Below, in pieces: positions 36,601-43,523 of a stretch of DNA of 64,000 nt (position 1 is its first letter; each line of letters begins with the position of its first letter). Under the pieces are notes generated by a model. That model was given only the letters and a program-made list of their open reading frames with translations, had not been told where the DNA came from and made no database searches. Source of the stretch: Thiohalocapsa sp963698775. GTDB lineage: Bacteria; Pseudomonadota; Gammaproteobacteria; Chromatiales; Chromatiaceae. The stretch spans positions 23,008 through 87,007 of the forward strand of contig CAVOSE010000038.1 in NCBI GenBank assembly GCA_963698775.1. The letters are read 5' to 3'. The position numbers and the translations under genes were made by a program.

Positions 36601-36880
36601 CGAGGCGGTGCGCATCCGCTTGCGGCCCATCATGATGTCCACGGTCACCACCGTGGCCGGGTTGTCGCCGCTGGTATTCAATCCGGGCGCCGGCACTGAA
36701 CTGTATCGCGGCCTCGGCGCCATCGTGCTGTTCGGGCTGCTGTTCAGCACCCTAGTGACCCTGACCTTCATGCCGGCGATGTTGGCGCTGACATTGCGCT
36801 TCGTGCGCCGGCGGCCCGTGGCGGCGCCCGCTACCGCCGGCGCGAGCGGGGCTGGCAGCGGGTCGACCACGACAGTCTGA
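33671..36880 (+). CDS. RND efflux pump inner-membrane subunit
   Basis: A protein of 1069 residues with the AcrB-like topology: helix 1 at residues 8-30, a large periplasmic loop, helices 2-6 (residues 340-480), a second loop, and five to six C-terminal helices. Typical segments are VPVQMIPDLDARIITVSTQW and FAIGMTLDNNIVVLENIYRH. In AcrB the fourth helix carries a DD pair and the tenth a lysine. Here the pair reads D-N (LDNN), and IGTVVNNPILIVERA lacks the lysine, so the proton relay is not the classical one. Substrates are unknown. It is cotranscribed with the adaptor. Confidence 0.92.
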   Translation: MFKFAIDRPVILTVAVLLVTLFGMLSIFNVPVQMIPDLDARIITVSTQWPGAAPQDVEKELVVEQEKYLGRIPGLERMVSTAQTGSAEIELEFPFSVPVAEALLNVNNALSQVPGYPENVDQPSIKAEAFSANAFMYFRLMPESGAFSEEDIVALRDWVEEYVVTPMERVPGVSSVGMRGGAERQVRVYVDPVKLAERGIRLTELRDAIRARNRDVSGGDLDSGKRRYLLRTIGRFESAEELEDLVIAERDGAFVRLRDVGRAELGYAEVRSYAYSEGKPILGFAVSRQVGSNVIQIKRDMLARVAELNQDLLNPKGLKLVRTADDVVYVTDAVDVVQRNLAIGAGLAVLVLFLFLRSVPATLIGAIGIPICTIAAFLGLLITGRTINVISLAGVAFAIGMTLDNNIVVLENIYRHMAKGKERMQAALDGVREVWPAVLASTLTTVAVFLPVIFIKEEAGQLYSDIAVAISASILMSMVIAITLVPAAAGRFLTLPLPRKREPLLNRFGAAFSALVMGAVHWICHGLIRPLLVIALVLSAAGAIIWWLTPDAEYLPEGEESKIFTLMFAPPGYNIDMMREAFQKVDTEFYPAVGQDPALFAAGDTEVPGLNFTIGFASERLVFVVREATDRRQTEALMDVATAKTRELPGLSSFSSRGSIFSGNFGGTRAINIEISGPDLVTLFAAAAEVQAKAKTLFDNPRVKSEPSNLTLGQPMLEVRPDWERAAELGIAPADLGYTVWAYSDGAFVDEFFLDDDEIDIFLYSTAGNIERPQDLEQLMLFAPAGGVVPLSSVARLAETVNTETIRRVDGDRTITMSIIPPQDVPLEEGVRRVKDEIIMGMPAAGELPAGIDLSLSGASDRLEATRDALAGNFAVALLIAYLLMVAVFSHWGWPLLIMTSVPIGISGGIAGLALLNWGGAYLDRIGLYPIQQSFDMITMLGFLVLIGTVVNNPILIVERAVANLRERGMTLIDAVAEAVRIRLRPIMMSTVTTVAGLSPLVFNPGAGTELYRGLGAIVLFGLLFSTLVTLTFMPAMLALTLRFVRRRPVAAPATAGASGAGSGSTTTV

Positions 36881-36936
36881 GCAGGTGGCGATCAGATCGC
36901 CGGCCGTAGGCTGTGCGCTCCGGCATAGGGCATCGC

Positions 36937-37042
36937 GTTATCCCCAGGTGCTGTGTGGTACCTGTGGATAAGGCTGTTTGCGTTTCCGCTAAGCCGCTGA
37001 CCGGGGAGCGGTGCGCGCCGGATTGGTCAATCGTTGACCAAT
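36937..37042 (-). repeat. Dispersed repeat family B, copy 3 (inverted)
   Basis: Read on the minus strand: ATTGGTCAACGATTGACCAA at 37042, then CGGTCAGCGGCTTAGCGG, GTTT-like spacer, TTATCCACAGG (DnaA-box-like, 36963-36971), and CCTGGGGATAACGCG. The order and spacing match copies 1 and 2 at 13106 and 13278. It lies between the RND pump and the FecCD-type importer. The rest of 36881-37160 has no gene. Confidence 0.72.
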
Positions 37043-37160
37043 GATCGTAAGCTGTTGATTGGCGTATTTGCTGTTGCTGAATCGGCGAACTCGCCGTACC
37101 GACTGCGCTGGCGTCTGTTAATCTGGAGGGTCAATCGAGGCCACCAAAGTACCCTATCCC

Positions 37161-38225
37161 TTGTCCGTTTTGATCCAAGATCCGCGCCGGCCGCTCGTGC
37201 CCCGCCGCTGGCCCGGGCCGGGGCTCGCGTCGTTGCCAGCCCTTCTGCCGGTCTTGCTTCTGGTCGGACTGCTGGCCCTGTTGTTGGCATTTGTCATGGC
37301 CTCCCTGTGGCCTCGTTGGCAGCCGGATGCGCGCTTCGTCGTCGCGGCGCCTCTGCTCGAGACGCGCATCGTCGGTGACGAGTTTCCGAAGCGGTTGATC
37401 GACCCGATCGGCCGCGAGTCGGTGTTGCCGGCGCCGCCGCGGCGCATCGCGTCCGCGGTGCTGGCGGCTGATGAGATGCTGGCCGCGCTGGTGCCGCCGG
37501 AGCGCGTGGTCAGCGTGACCTTCTATGCGGACAACCCGTCGCTGTCCGCCGCGGCCGGTGCCTATCCCGAGGCCATCCATCGCAATCATGGTCGGATCGA
37601 GGAGTTGTTGGCGCTGCAGCCGGATCTGGCCGTGGTGGCGAGTTACAACGACGCGATGACGGTGCGCCTGCTGTTGCGCAGCGGCGTGGCGGTGGTGCGT
37701 TTGGCCGATGCCGCAAGCTTTCAGGGCATTGGCGCGGCCATTCGCACGCTTGGGGCAGCGCTGGGTGAGTCGGCCCTGGCCGAGACCTTGGTGACGGATA
37801 TGCAGCAGCGACTCGACGCGGTGCGACAGCGCGTGGCCGGGCAGCCGTCGCCACGCGTGCTGTATTACGCGCTGGGCGGCTTCACGGCCGGCAAGGGCAG
37901 TCTGGTGGACGAGATGATCACCGTTGCCGGCGGCCATAATGTGGCGCGCGACGCCGGCGTCAGCGCCCATGGGCGCATCAGCGCGGAGTTGGCGATCGCG
38001 CTGCAACCGGATGTGTTGTTGGTCAGTGGTTGGCAAGACGGGCAGGCGCCAGCCGAGGCCGTGTTGTCTGGGCAGGCCGCCTGGCGCCAGGTGCCGGCGA
38101 TCCGCGACGGGCGGGTCCATGTGGTGAGTGGGGCTTGGCTGACGTCGGTGTCCCAGGACAGCGTGCGCGGCGTCGAGGTGATCGCGGAGTTATTACATCC
38201 GGATGCGTTCGATGCTGCGGACTGA
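37161..38225 (+). CDS. ABC importer substrate-binding protein (BtuF/FhuD/HmuT type)
   Basis: A 354-residue protein anchored or exported by a strong N-terminal hydrophobic segment (LPALLPVLLLVGLLALLLAF). The class III binding fold shows RIASAVLAADEMLAALVPPE, IEELLALQPDLAVVASYND and AWRQVPAIRDGRVHVVSGAW. It delivers iron-siderophore, heme or cobalamin. No motif distinguishes them and no cobalamin riboswitch or Fur box was recognised upstream. The start at 37161 is TTG, and an ATG occurs only after the hydrophobic segment, so TTG is likely. Its stop overlaps the permease start. Confidence 0.85.
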   Translation: MSVLIQDPRRPLVPRRWPGPGLASLPALLPVLLLVGLLALLLAFVMASLWPRWQPDARFVVAAPLLETRIVGDEFPKRLIDPIGRESVLPAPPRRIASAVLAADEMLAALVPPERVVSVTFYADNPSLSAAAGAYPEAIHRNHGRIEELLALQPDLAVVASYNDAMTVRLLLRSGVAVVRLADAASFQGIGAAIRTLGAALGESALAETLVTDMQQRLDAVRQRVAGQPSPRVLYYALGGFTAGKGSLVDEMITVAGGHNVARDAGVSAHGRISAELAIALQPDVLLVSGWQDGQAPAEAVLSGQAAWRQVPAIRDGRVHVVSGAWLTSVSQDSVRGVEVIAELLHPDAFDAAD

Positions 38226-39264
38226 GGCGCGCCGGCCCCTGTTCCTGCTGAGCGGTGGCGCGCTGCTGCTGCTGATGTTGGCGGCGGTCTTGGTGGGGCC
38301 AGCGGCGATCTCGGTGGGTGACCTGTTCAGCGCGTTCTTGGAACCGATGTGGCCGCTTGGGGCTGACGACGCGTCGAGTGCGGCGCGCCACGGCTGGCAA
38401 TCGGTGGTGATCTGGCAGGTGCGTCTGCCGCGGGTACTGACCGGGGCCATGGTCGGTGCCGCGCTGGCCGTGAGTGGTGCCGTGCTGCAGGGCCTGTTCC
38501 GGAATCCCTTGGCATCGCCGAGCGTGCTTGGCGTCGCCTCTGGTGCGTCGCTGGGTGCCGTGTTGGCCATCTTTTTCGGTTTGGCCGCGACGCAGGTCTG
38601 GGCACTGCCTTTGTTCGCCTTCATTGGCGCTTTTCTTACCCTATTGGTGGTCTATGGCATCGCCACGCGGGGCGGGCATACGCCGGTGGCAACGTTGTTG
38701 CTGGCCGGCATCGCTGCCGGCGCCTTCAATGTCGCGATGAGTTCCTTCGTCTTGGCGGTGGCGCTGGAGAATTGGGAGGTCGGTAAGTCCATTGTCTACT
38801 GGACCATGGGTGGGCTGGAGGGCCGCACTTGGGACCATGTGTTGTTGATTGTGCCGTTCCTGGTGTTGGGGCTGGCGGTGGCGATGGCCTATCCGCGCGA
38901 TCTTGACGCCCTGCTGTTGGGGGAGACGCAGGCCGCGTCGGTGGGTGTCGACGTGATGCGTACGCGGCTGGTGTTGCTGTTGGTGACGGCGCTGCTGACC
39001 GCCGCGGCAGTCGCGGTGGCGGGCGGTATCGGCTTCATCGGCTTAGTGGTGCCCCATATCGTCCGGTTGCTGACCGGGCCGCATCATCGCTTATTGCTGC
39101 CCCTGTCCGCGTTGGTCGGTGCGCTGGTGCTGGTCGCCGCGGACCTAGCGTTGCGGATGCTGTTCAAGTCCAGCGACATCCCGCTCGGTGTCATCACGGC
39201 GGCCTTCGGCGCGCCGTTCTTTCTGTTCTTGCTGCTGCGGCAGCGGGGACTGGTGTCGCTGTAG
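38203..39264 (+). CDS. FecCD-family ABC transporter permease
   Basis: A protein of 353 residues with about ten helices. RLPRVLTGAMVGAALAVSGA followed by LQGLFRNPLASPSVLG is the diagnostic FecCD N-terminal motif. The C-terminal part shows GGIGFIGLVVPHIVRLLTGP, the coupling region that contacts the ATPase. It forms the membrane channel with the neighbouring binding protein and ATPase. Overlap of 23 bases with the upstream gene indicates coupled translation. Confidence 0.93.
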   Translation: MRSMLRTEARRPLFLLSGGALLLLMLAAVLVGPAAISVGDLFSAFLEPMWPLGADDASSAARHGWQSVVIWQVRLPRVLTGAMVGAALAVSGAVLQGLFRNPLASPSVLGVASGASLGAVLAIFFGLAATQVWALPLFAFIGAFLTLLVVYGIATRGGHTPVATLLLAGIAAGAFNVAMSSFVLAVALENWEVGKSIVYWTMGGLEGRTWDHVLLIVPFLVLGLAVAMAYPRDLDALLLGETQAASVGVDVMRTRLVLLLVTALLTAAAVAVAGGIGFIGLVVPHIVRLLTGPHHRLLLPLSALVGALVLVAADLALRMLFKSSDIPLGVITAAFGAPFFLFLLLRQRGLVSL

Positions 39265-39276
39265 GTCGCGGGGCGC

Positions 39277-40113
39277 ATGCTGCCATTGCTCGAAAAGGCT
39301 CCGATGCAAGTGGTCGATCCGGACGTTCCGCTGCTGCAAGTACGCGGCCTGGGTATGGACTTCGGCAATGGGCCGGTGCTGGATGGTATCGACCTCGACC
39401 TGCGGGCTGGCACGATGGTTGGGCTGATCGGTGCGAACGGTGCCGGCAAGACCACGTTGTTGTCGTTGTTGATGGGTTTGTTTTCGGCCACGACCGGCGA
39501 GGTCCGTGTCGCGGGTCGGCCACTGTCCAGCCTGAGCCGGCGCCGCCTGGCGCGGGTTATGGCGCTGGTGCCGCAGGATCTGGAAATCGGTTTCGCGTTT
39601 CGCGTGCGCGAGGTGGTGGCGATGGGTCGCTACCCCTATCTGGGTCGATTCCAAGTGGCTGGCGCCGCGGACTTGGCGGCGATGGAGGCGGCGATGGCCG
39701 TCACCGGCGTGGATCTGCTCGCGGATCGCACTATCGATACCCTGTCCGGCGGCGAGCGGCAGCGCGTGCTGATCGCCCGCGCCATCGCGCAACAGACGCC
39801 GGTGGTCCTGCTCGACGAGGTGACCGCCAATCTGGACCTGAGCCATCAACTCGAGGTCTTGGAACTGGCAGCGCGGATGGCTGCCGAGGGCCGTTTGGTG
39901 GTGGCGGCCATTCACGATCTGGCCATGGCGTCGCGCTATTGCGACCGGCTCTTGTTGCTGGGTGACGGGCGCTTGCGCGTGGACGGTTCAGCGCGGGACG
40001 TGCTGACACCGGCTCATCTGCGCCGTTTCTTCGGTGTCGATGCCACGATCGACGACGCCCCCGGCCACACTGGGCTTGTGATCACGCCGCGGCTCCCCCG
40101 AGGCGATGGCTGA
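39277..40113 (+). CDS. FecE/BtuD-type ABC transporter ATP-binding protein
   Basis: A protein of 278 residues with Walker A GANGAGKTT, FRVREVVAMGRYPY (typical of siderophore/cobalamin ATPases), signature LSGGERQRVLIARAIA, Walker B VVLLDEVT (Glu present) and the switch histidine in AAIHDLAMA. It powers the importer. An ATG at 39304 is an alternative start. The operon ends here and the terminator at 40176 follows. Confidence 0.93.
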   Translation: MLPLLEKAPMQVVDPDVPLLQVRGLGMDFGNGPVLDGIDLDLRAGTMVGLIGANGAGKTTLLSLLMGLFSATTGEVRVAGRPLSSLSRRRLARVMALVPQDLEIGFAFRVREVVAMGRYPYLGRFQVAGAADLAAMEAAMAVTGVDLLADRTIDTLSGGERQRVLIARAIAQQTPVVLLDEVTANLDLSHQLEVLELAARMAAEGRLVVAAIHDLAMASRYCDRLLLLGDGRLRVDGSARDVLTPAHLRRFFGVDATIDDAPGHTGLVITPRLPRGDG

Positions 40114-40175
40114 TCGTTTGGACGCTTCCAGGAACGGAGTGCACTCCCGCGGATGCTATCTATGCTTAAAGGCAA

Positions 40176-40239
40176 CAAAAAAGGCCGGAACGGAGCGACC
40201 CGAACCGGCCTTGTTTTTGCCCGTCCGTGACGGACGGGC
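40176..40239. terminator. Bidirectional terminator plus second hairpin
   Basis: AAGGCCGG (40181-40188) and CCGGCCTT (40205-40212) form a stem flanked by an A-run on the left and GTTTTT on the right, so it can terminate both the importer operon and the convergent RRM gene. A second perfect hairpin, GCCCGTCCGTGACGGACGGGC, occupies 40219-40239. Confidence 0.8.
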
Positions 40240-40254
40240 AAGATGGGATGGTGC

Positions 40255-40557
40255 TTACCAGCGACCACCGCCGCCGCCACCACCGTGACGACCGCCGCCT
40301 CCGCCACCACGGTCACTGCGGGGCTTGGCCTGGTTGACGCGCAGCGGACGACCCTTCAACGGCTGCTCGTTCAGCGCTTTGATCGCCGCGTCTGCCTCGC
40401 TGTTGTTGGGCATCTCGACGAAGCCGAAGCCCTTGGACTCTCCGGTGAACTTGTCGGTGATCAGATTGGCGCTCTCGACGTCGCCGAAGGCGGCAAAGGC
40501 CTCGCGCAGCTCGTCCTGGGTCACGCCGTAGGCCAAATTGCCAACGTAGATATTCAT
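40255..40557 (-). CDS. Glycine-rich RRM RNA-binding protein
   Basis: A 100-residue protein with one RRM: RNP2 IYVGNLAYGV at residues 3-12, RNP1 KGFGFVEM at about 42-49, and ALNEQPLKGRPLRVNQAKPR. A glycine/arginine/histidine-rich tail follows. Such proteins bind single-stranded RNA or DNA and are often cold-induced in cyanobacteria and proteobacteria. It is a single gene. Confidence 0.93.
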   Translation of the reverse strand: MNIYVGNLAYGVTQDELREAFAAFGDVESANLITDKFTGESKGFGFVEMPNNSEADAAIKALNEQPLKGRPLRVNQAKPRSDRGGGGGGRHGGGGGGGRW

Positions 40558-40932
40558 CAGTCAGGTCTCTCTAGTAGCACGCATCGTAGGGAAAATAAAA
40601 CCGCCGCCCGGCCGATGCGTCAACCGGGTGGCAGTCTGGCTTGGCGGTGCATGCACCGCCGAGTGCTCTGTGCGAGGTGGAATCGCCAATATTCAAATGG
40701 AGGGTTGATTGGGTTCGCTGGACTTTGGTGCGGCGCCCCATCATTTCGCTCAACGCCGATAACTTTTTTTCGGAGCATACACCCAACTTCTCGCCGTTGA
40801 AAGGGGAGAAAACCATGCGTGCATCCGGCCCGGGCGCGAAGCCTTGCGAGTTGATGCGTCAGTGGATTTGGCTGTGTGCGCCGCGAGGGCGGGCCGGTCG
40901 CCGGTGTGCCGGGCAGGAGGCCCGTCTTCCGG
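40558..40932. other. Intergenic region upstream of the RRM gene
   Basis: The leader of the RRM gene is AT-rich near 40740-40770 (GATAACTTTTTTTCGGAGC), where its promoter probably lies. A plus-strand frame from ATG 40815 has a good GGGGAG site but overlaps the 3' end of the TPR gene and has an unlikely composition. It was not accepted. Confidence 0.45.
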
Positions 40933-41391
40933 TCATTGATGAGGCGGTACGCCCGAGCGCTGTTCCACGCGGTTGATCAGGTCGTCGATTTGGTTCGCCT
41001 TTTCTGGCGCGAGGCGCTTTGCCTCGCCAAGGGCGGCCTTGGCGGCACCGAGTCGGTTGGAGTGCAGATAGGCGATACCCATGCCGATGAACGCCGACGC
41101 GTTGTTGGCGTCGAGGCCAATCGCCTGCTGGAATTGGCCGATGGCGTTGTCGTAACGCTGGCCAAGCAAATAGGCGCCGCCGAGGCGGGTATGTGCGAGG
41201 CTGGAGTTTGGCTCTTGCTCGATGGCTTTGGTCAGCGTGGCGATCGCTCCATCGATGTCGTTGTTCTGTAGTTGCAGTTCGCCTTGGCTAATCAGCGTTG
41301 CGGTGGTGATAGCAGACGACTCGCCAGCGAGGACTGCACCGGTCAGTAGTGACAGTGTCAGGGCGGTGATGAGGCGGAGGGTAGTGCGCAT
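40933..41391 (-). CDS. Periplasmic TPR protein, partner of the octaheme cytochrome
   Basis: A 152-residue protein with a signal peptide (TLRLITALTLSLLTGAVLAG) and about three tetratricopeptide repeats (ISQGELQLQNNDIDGAIATL, AHTRLGGAYLLGQRYDNAIG, AFIGMGIAYLHSNRLGAAKA). The ATG at 41391 follows CGGAGCCAAGT. It lies 171 bases downstream of, and in the same direction as, the octaheme cytochrome gene. A role as assembly or docking partner for that cytochrome is inferred from position only. Confidence 0.82.
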   Translation of the reverse strand: MRTTLRLITALTLSLLTGAVLAGESSAITTATLISQGELQLQNNDIDGAIATLTKAIEQEPNSSLAHTRLGGAYLLGQRYDNAIGQFQQAIGLDANNASAFIGMGIAYLHSNRLGAAKAALGEAKRLAPEKANQIDDLINRVEQRSGVPPHQ

Positions 41392-41562
41392 ACTTGGCTC
41401 CGGTGTGGGCTCCCGTCCGGCTTGCCTTCTGGGCGGTTGCGGCGATCGATCCGACAGGAGGTCGCTTGGGCGGGCGTGGTTACGAGGCATTGGCACCGCG
41501 TCCTCGGCAGCCGGCCCGTGCGGGTCCGGTTGCCGAGGTGGGTGCATCGGGCCAGGCCGCGG

Positions 41563-43080
41563 CTACTTCAGCGCACCCTTGCCATAACGGGCCTCAAAGC
41601 CCTTGCGCACCGTCTCGAGCTGCTCCTTGCTCATGCCGTTGAAGTACCAGTCGTGGCCCTCGATGGGCTTGAAGTGTTCCTCAAGCAGCGCGACGGCGAC
41701 GGCGTCGTTGCCGTCTTTCTCGATCACCACCTCCTTCAGCTCCGGTATCCACTTGAAGTAGGTGTGCTGGGCCACTTCGTACATGCCATGCCACCAGGTG
41801 TAGTCCGGGCCGCTCATGGACGCACCGTGGCGGGCGCGGCGGCCCTCGTGATGCCAGATCTCCCACCAGGTCCACTCGATCTTGTCGTCGAACGGCGCCG
41901 GCGTGATGTAGCCCTGCTCCTTGAGCTGACCCATGACGGCGGCAATGGGCTTGGCGAACTTGTCGTTGTACAGATGGACCACGTTGTCGAACTGCTCGTA
42001 GTGGCCGTCGATGACGCTCTGCTCATGGCAGCCGTAGCAGACATCTTCCATCTTGCCGCGGCGGTCCTTCCAGGTCAGCACTTCGACCACGGTCGAGCCC
42101 TTGGCGGCATCGCCGACGGCGGGGATGTCGCTACCTTCCGGGACATCGAATTCGTTGCCGTCCTCCAGCTTGACGAGGTTGATCTTGGTGGAGATCGGCG
42201 GCCGCAGGGTCCAGGAGATGCGTTCGCCGACGTTGTGGGTGCGCTCTTCGTTGGGTGCCGCGCTCATGTGGCAGGTGGCACAGGTGGGGGCGGCGGAGTA
42301 GTCGATGCCGGCGACCCACTTGTCCGAATCCAGGTTCATTTCGTCCACCATGGCGCGGTAGATGATGCCGTGCTTGGACTCGTTGTAGACCTCGATCTGC
42401 GGATGGTCGGGGCCGACGTGGCACTTGCCGCAGGTGTCCGGCGTGCGCGCCTGCGCCTTGCTGAAGCGATGCCGGCCGTGGCAGGCGGTGCAGGAGCCCA
42501 GACTGCCGTCCGGGTTGATGCGGCCGATGCCGGTGTTGGGCCAGCTGCCGGGGGTCGGGCGGCCCTTGTTCTTACCCTCGGTGACGAATTCGAGCTCGCT
42601 GCCATGACATTGCTTGCAGCCGGCATTGACGGCCGCCGGTCCGCCGATGACCTCACCGAGGAGATTGTCCAGAGAGCCCAGGATTTGCCCCGCCTTGGCA
42701 TGATGCGAGCCGTCCATCTGCTCGAACTCGGTCTGGTGGCACTTGGAACAGTCCTTGGGTGTGACGACGATGGAGATGAACTGCTCCTCGTGGCGGAAGG
42801 CGTCGATGTCGCTCTCCTCCGCCTGGTGGCAGTCGAGGCAGGTCACGCCGTTTTGGCCGTGCTGGCTGTGGTTCCACTCCAGATACAAGCCGGGGTTCTC
42901 GGACATATGGCAGTCGACGCACTCTTGCCCCTCGGGTGCGCCCCAGTCGACGCCCGGTTGCCCGGCGGGACGCACCGCGCCGGCATCGGCCGCGAATAAC
43001 AGCAATAGCGCCGCCAGTGTTAGATACCGTGACATAGCGCCCACGATGGCAAGGGTGGGCCCTCGGCTCGAATTCGACAT
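41563..43080 (-). CDS. Octaheme c-type cytochrome of the hydroxylamine-oxidoreductase family
   Basis: A periplasmic protein of 505 residues with a signal peptide and eight CxxCH heme sites in order: CVDCH, CLDCH, CSKCH, CKQCH, CTACH, CGKCH, CATCH, CYGCH. The C-terminal helices carry the HAO-family block IWHHEGRRARHGASMSGPDY. HAO enzymes oxidise hydroxylamine to NO or nitrite. Relatives in non-nitrifiers reduce nitrite or hydroxylamine. Which applies depends on the cross-linking tyrosine, which cannot be settled without an alignment. AGGAGGAGTGCAAG precedes the ATG at 43080. Its divergent neighbour is hcp, with FNR-type boxes between, which favours a reductive or detoxifying role. Confidence 0.92.
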   Translation of the reverse strand: MSNSSRGPTLAIVGAMSRYLTLAALLLLFAADAGAVRPAGQPGVDWGAPEGQECVDCHMSENPGLYLEWNHSQHGQNGVTCLDCHQAEESDIDAFRHEEQFISIVVTPKDCSKCHQTEFEQMDGSHHAKAGQILGSLDNLLGEVIGGPAAVNAGCKQCHGSELEFVTEGKNKGRPTPGSWPNTGIGRINPDGSLGSCTACHGRHRFSKAQARTPDTCGKCHVGPDHPQIEVYNESKHGIIYRAMVDEMNLDSDKWVAGIDYSAAPTCATCHMSAAPNEERTHNVGERISWTLRPPISTKINLVKLEDGNEFDVPEGSDIPAVGDAAKGSTVVEVLTWKDRRGKMEDVCYGCHEQSVIDGHYEQFDNVVHLYNDKFAKPIAAVMGQLKEQGYITPAPFDDKIEWTWWEIWHHEGRRARHGASMSGPDYTWWHGMYEVAQHTYFKWIPELKEVVIEKDGNDAVAVALLEEHFKPIEGHDWYFNGMSKEQLETVRKGFEARYGKGALK

Positions 43081-43327
43081 CTTGCACTCCTCCTGTCTGG
43101 TTGCTCAGCAAGCCCCGGCGTCTCGGGTGGTGACCGGGGTGATCGTTCTGCCGTGTTTCACGCGTTGGTCATCGGCGTTGCGACGACCGACGCCGTCGCC
43201 GGCTTGGGGCCAGCTTGGCGCCAGTTAGGTTACCGGTTTGGCTTGGGCCCGCGTTCTCACCACAGCGCCCACCAGGTCTAAACGCGACACGGCCAGTGCA
43301 ATCTGTAACGAGCCGTGTGACGCAACC

Positions 43328-43341
43328 TTGATTCGCATCAA
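43328..43341. promoter_or_regulatory. FNR/DNR-type box 1
   Basis: TTGATTCGCATCAA is a perfect TTGAT-N4-ATCAA palindrome in the divergent region, 247 bases from the cytochrome start and 182 bases before hcp. On the minus strand CAGATT begins 29 bases from its centre, a weak -10 for a class II promoter toward the cytochrome gene. Confidence 0.75.
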
Positions 43342-43395
43342 GACTGCCGACGGATCGTGCTTCCGTTGCGCTGGATCAATCCCGGCCTGGGCCAC

Positions 43396-43437
43396 TTGAT
43401 TCGGGTCAAGGCCATCGACCGAAGGGGGCCGCATAGT
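43396..43437 (+). promoter_or_regulatory. FNR/DNR-type box 2 and -10 of hcp
   Basis: TTGATTCGGGTCAA (43396-43409) matches TTGAT-N4-GTCAA. Exactly 29 bases after its centre lies CATAGT (43432-43437), a plausible -10. This is the geometry of an FNR class II promoter (box centred at -41.5). The transcript would start about 80 bases before hcp. Confidence 0.75.
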
Positions 43438-43523
43438 CCGCGCCGGCAGCCGACCACAGCGCCGTGCCCTGTGTCCAATGGGTGCCGACCCTTATGTCAT
43501 TTTCTTCGTCGATCGAGGCCAGC

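Noticed and set aside
36881..37160. Cobalamin riboswitch or Fur box before the FecCD-type importer
   Set aside because: Neither the B12-box pattern nor a Fur-like palindrome was recognised. The region holds the family B repeat, so the substrate of the importer was left open.
40815..40976. Plus-strand ORF of 53 codons with a strong GGGGAG site near the RRM leader
   Set aside because: It overlaps the end of the TPR gene on the other strand, has an Arg/Cys/Trp composition and no recognisable pattern. The AG-rich site can occur by chance.
41422..42999. Long plus-strand frame antisense to the octaheme cytochrome
   Set aside because: The minus strand has eight CxxCH motifs and a signal peptide. 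The opposite frame is rich in Val/Gly/Ala and is a shadow.
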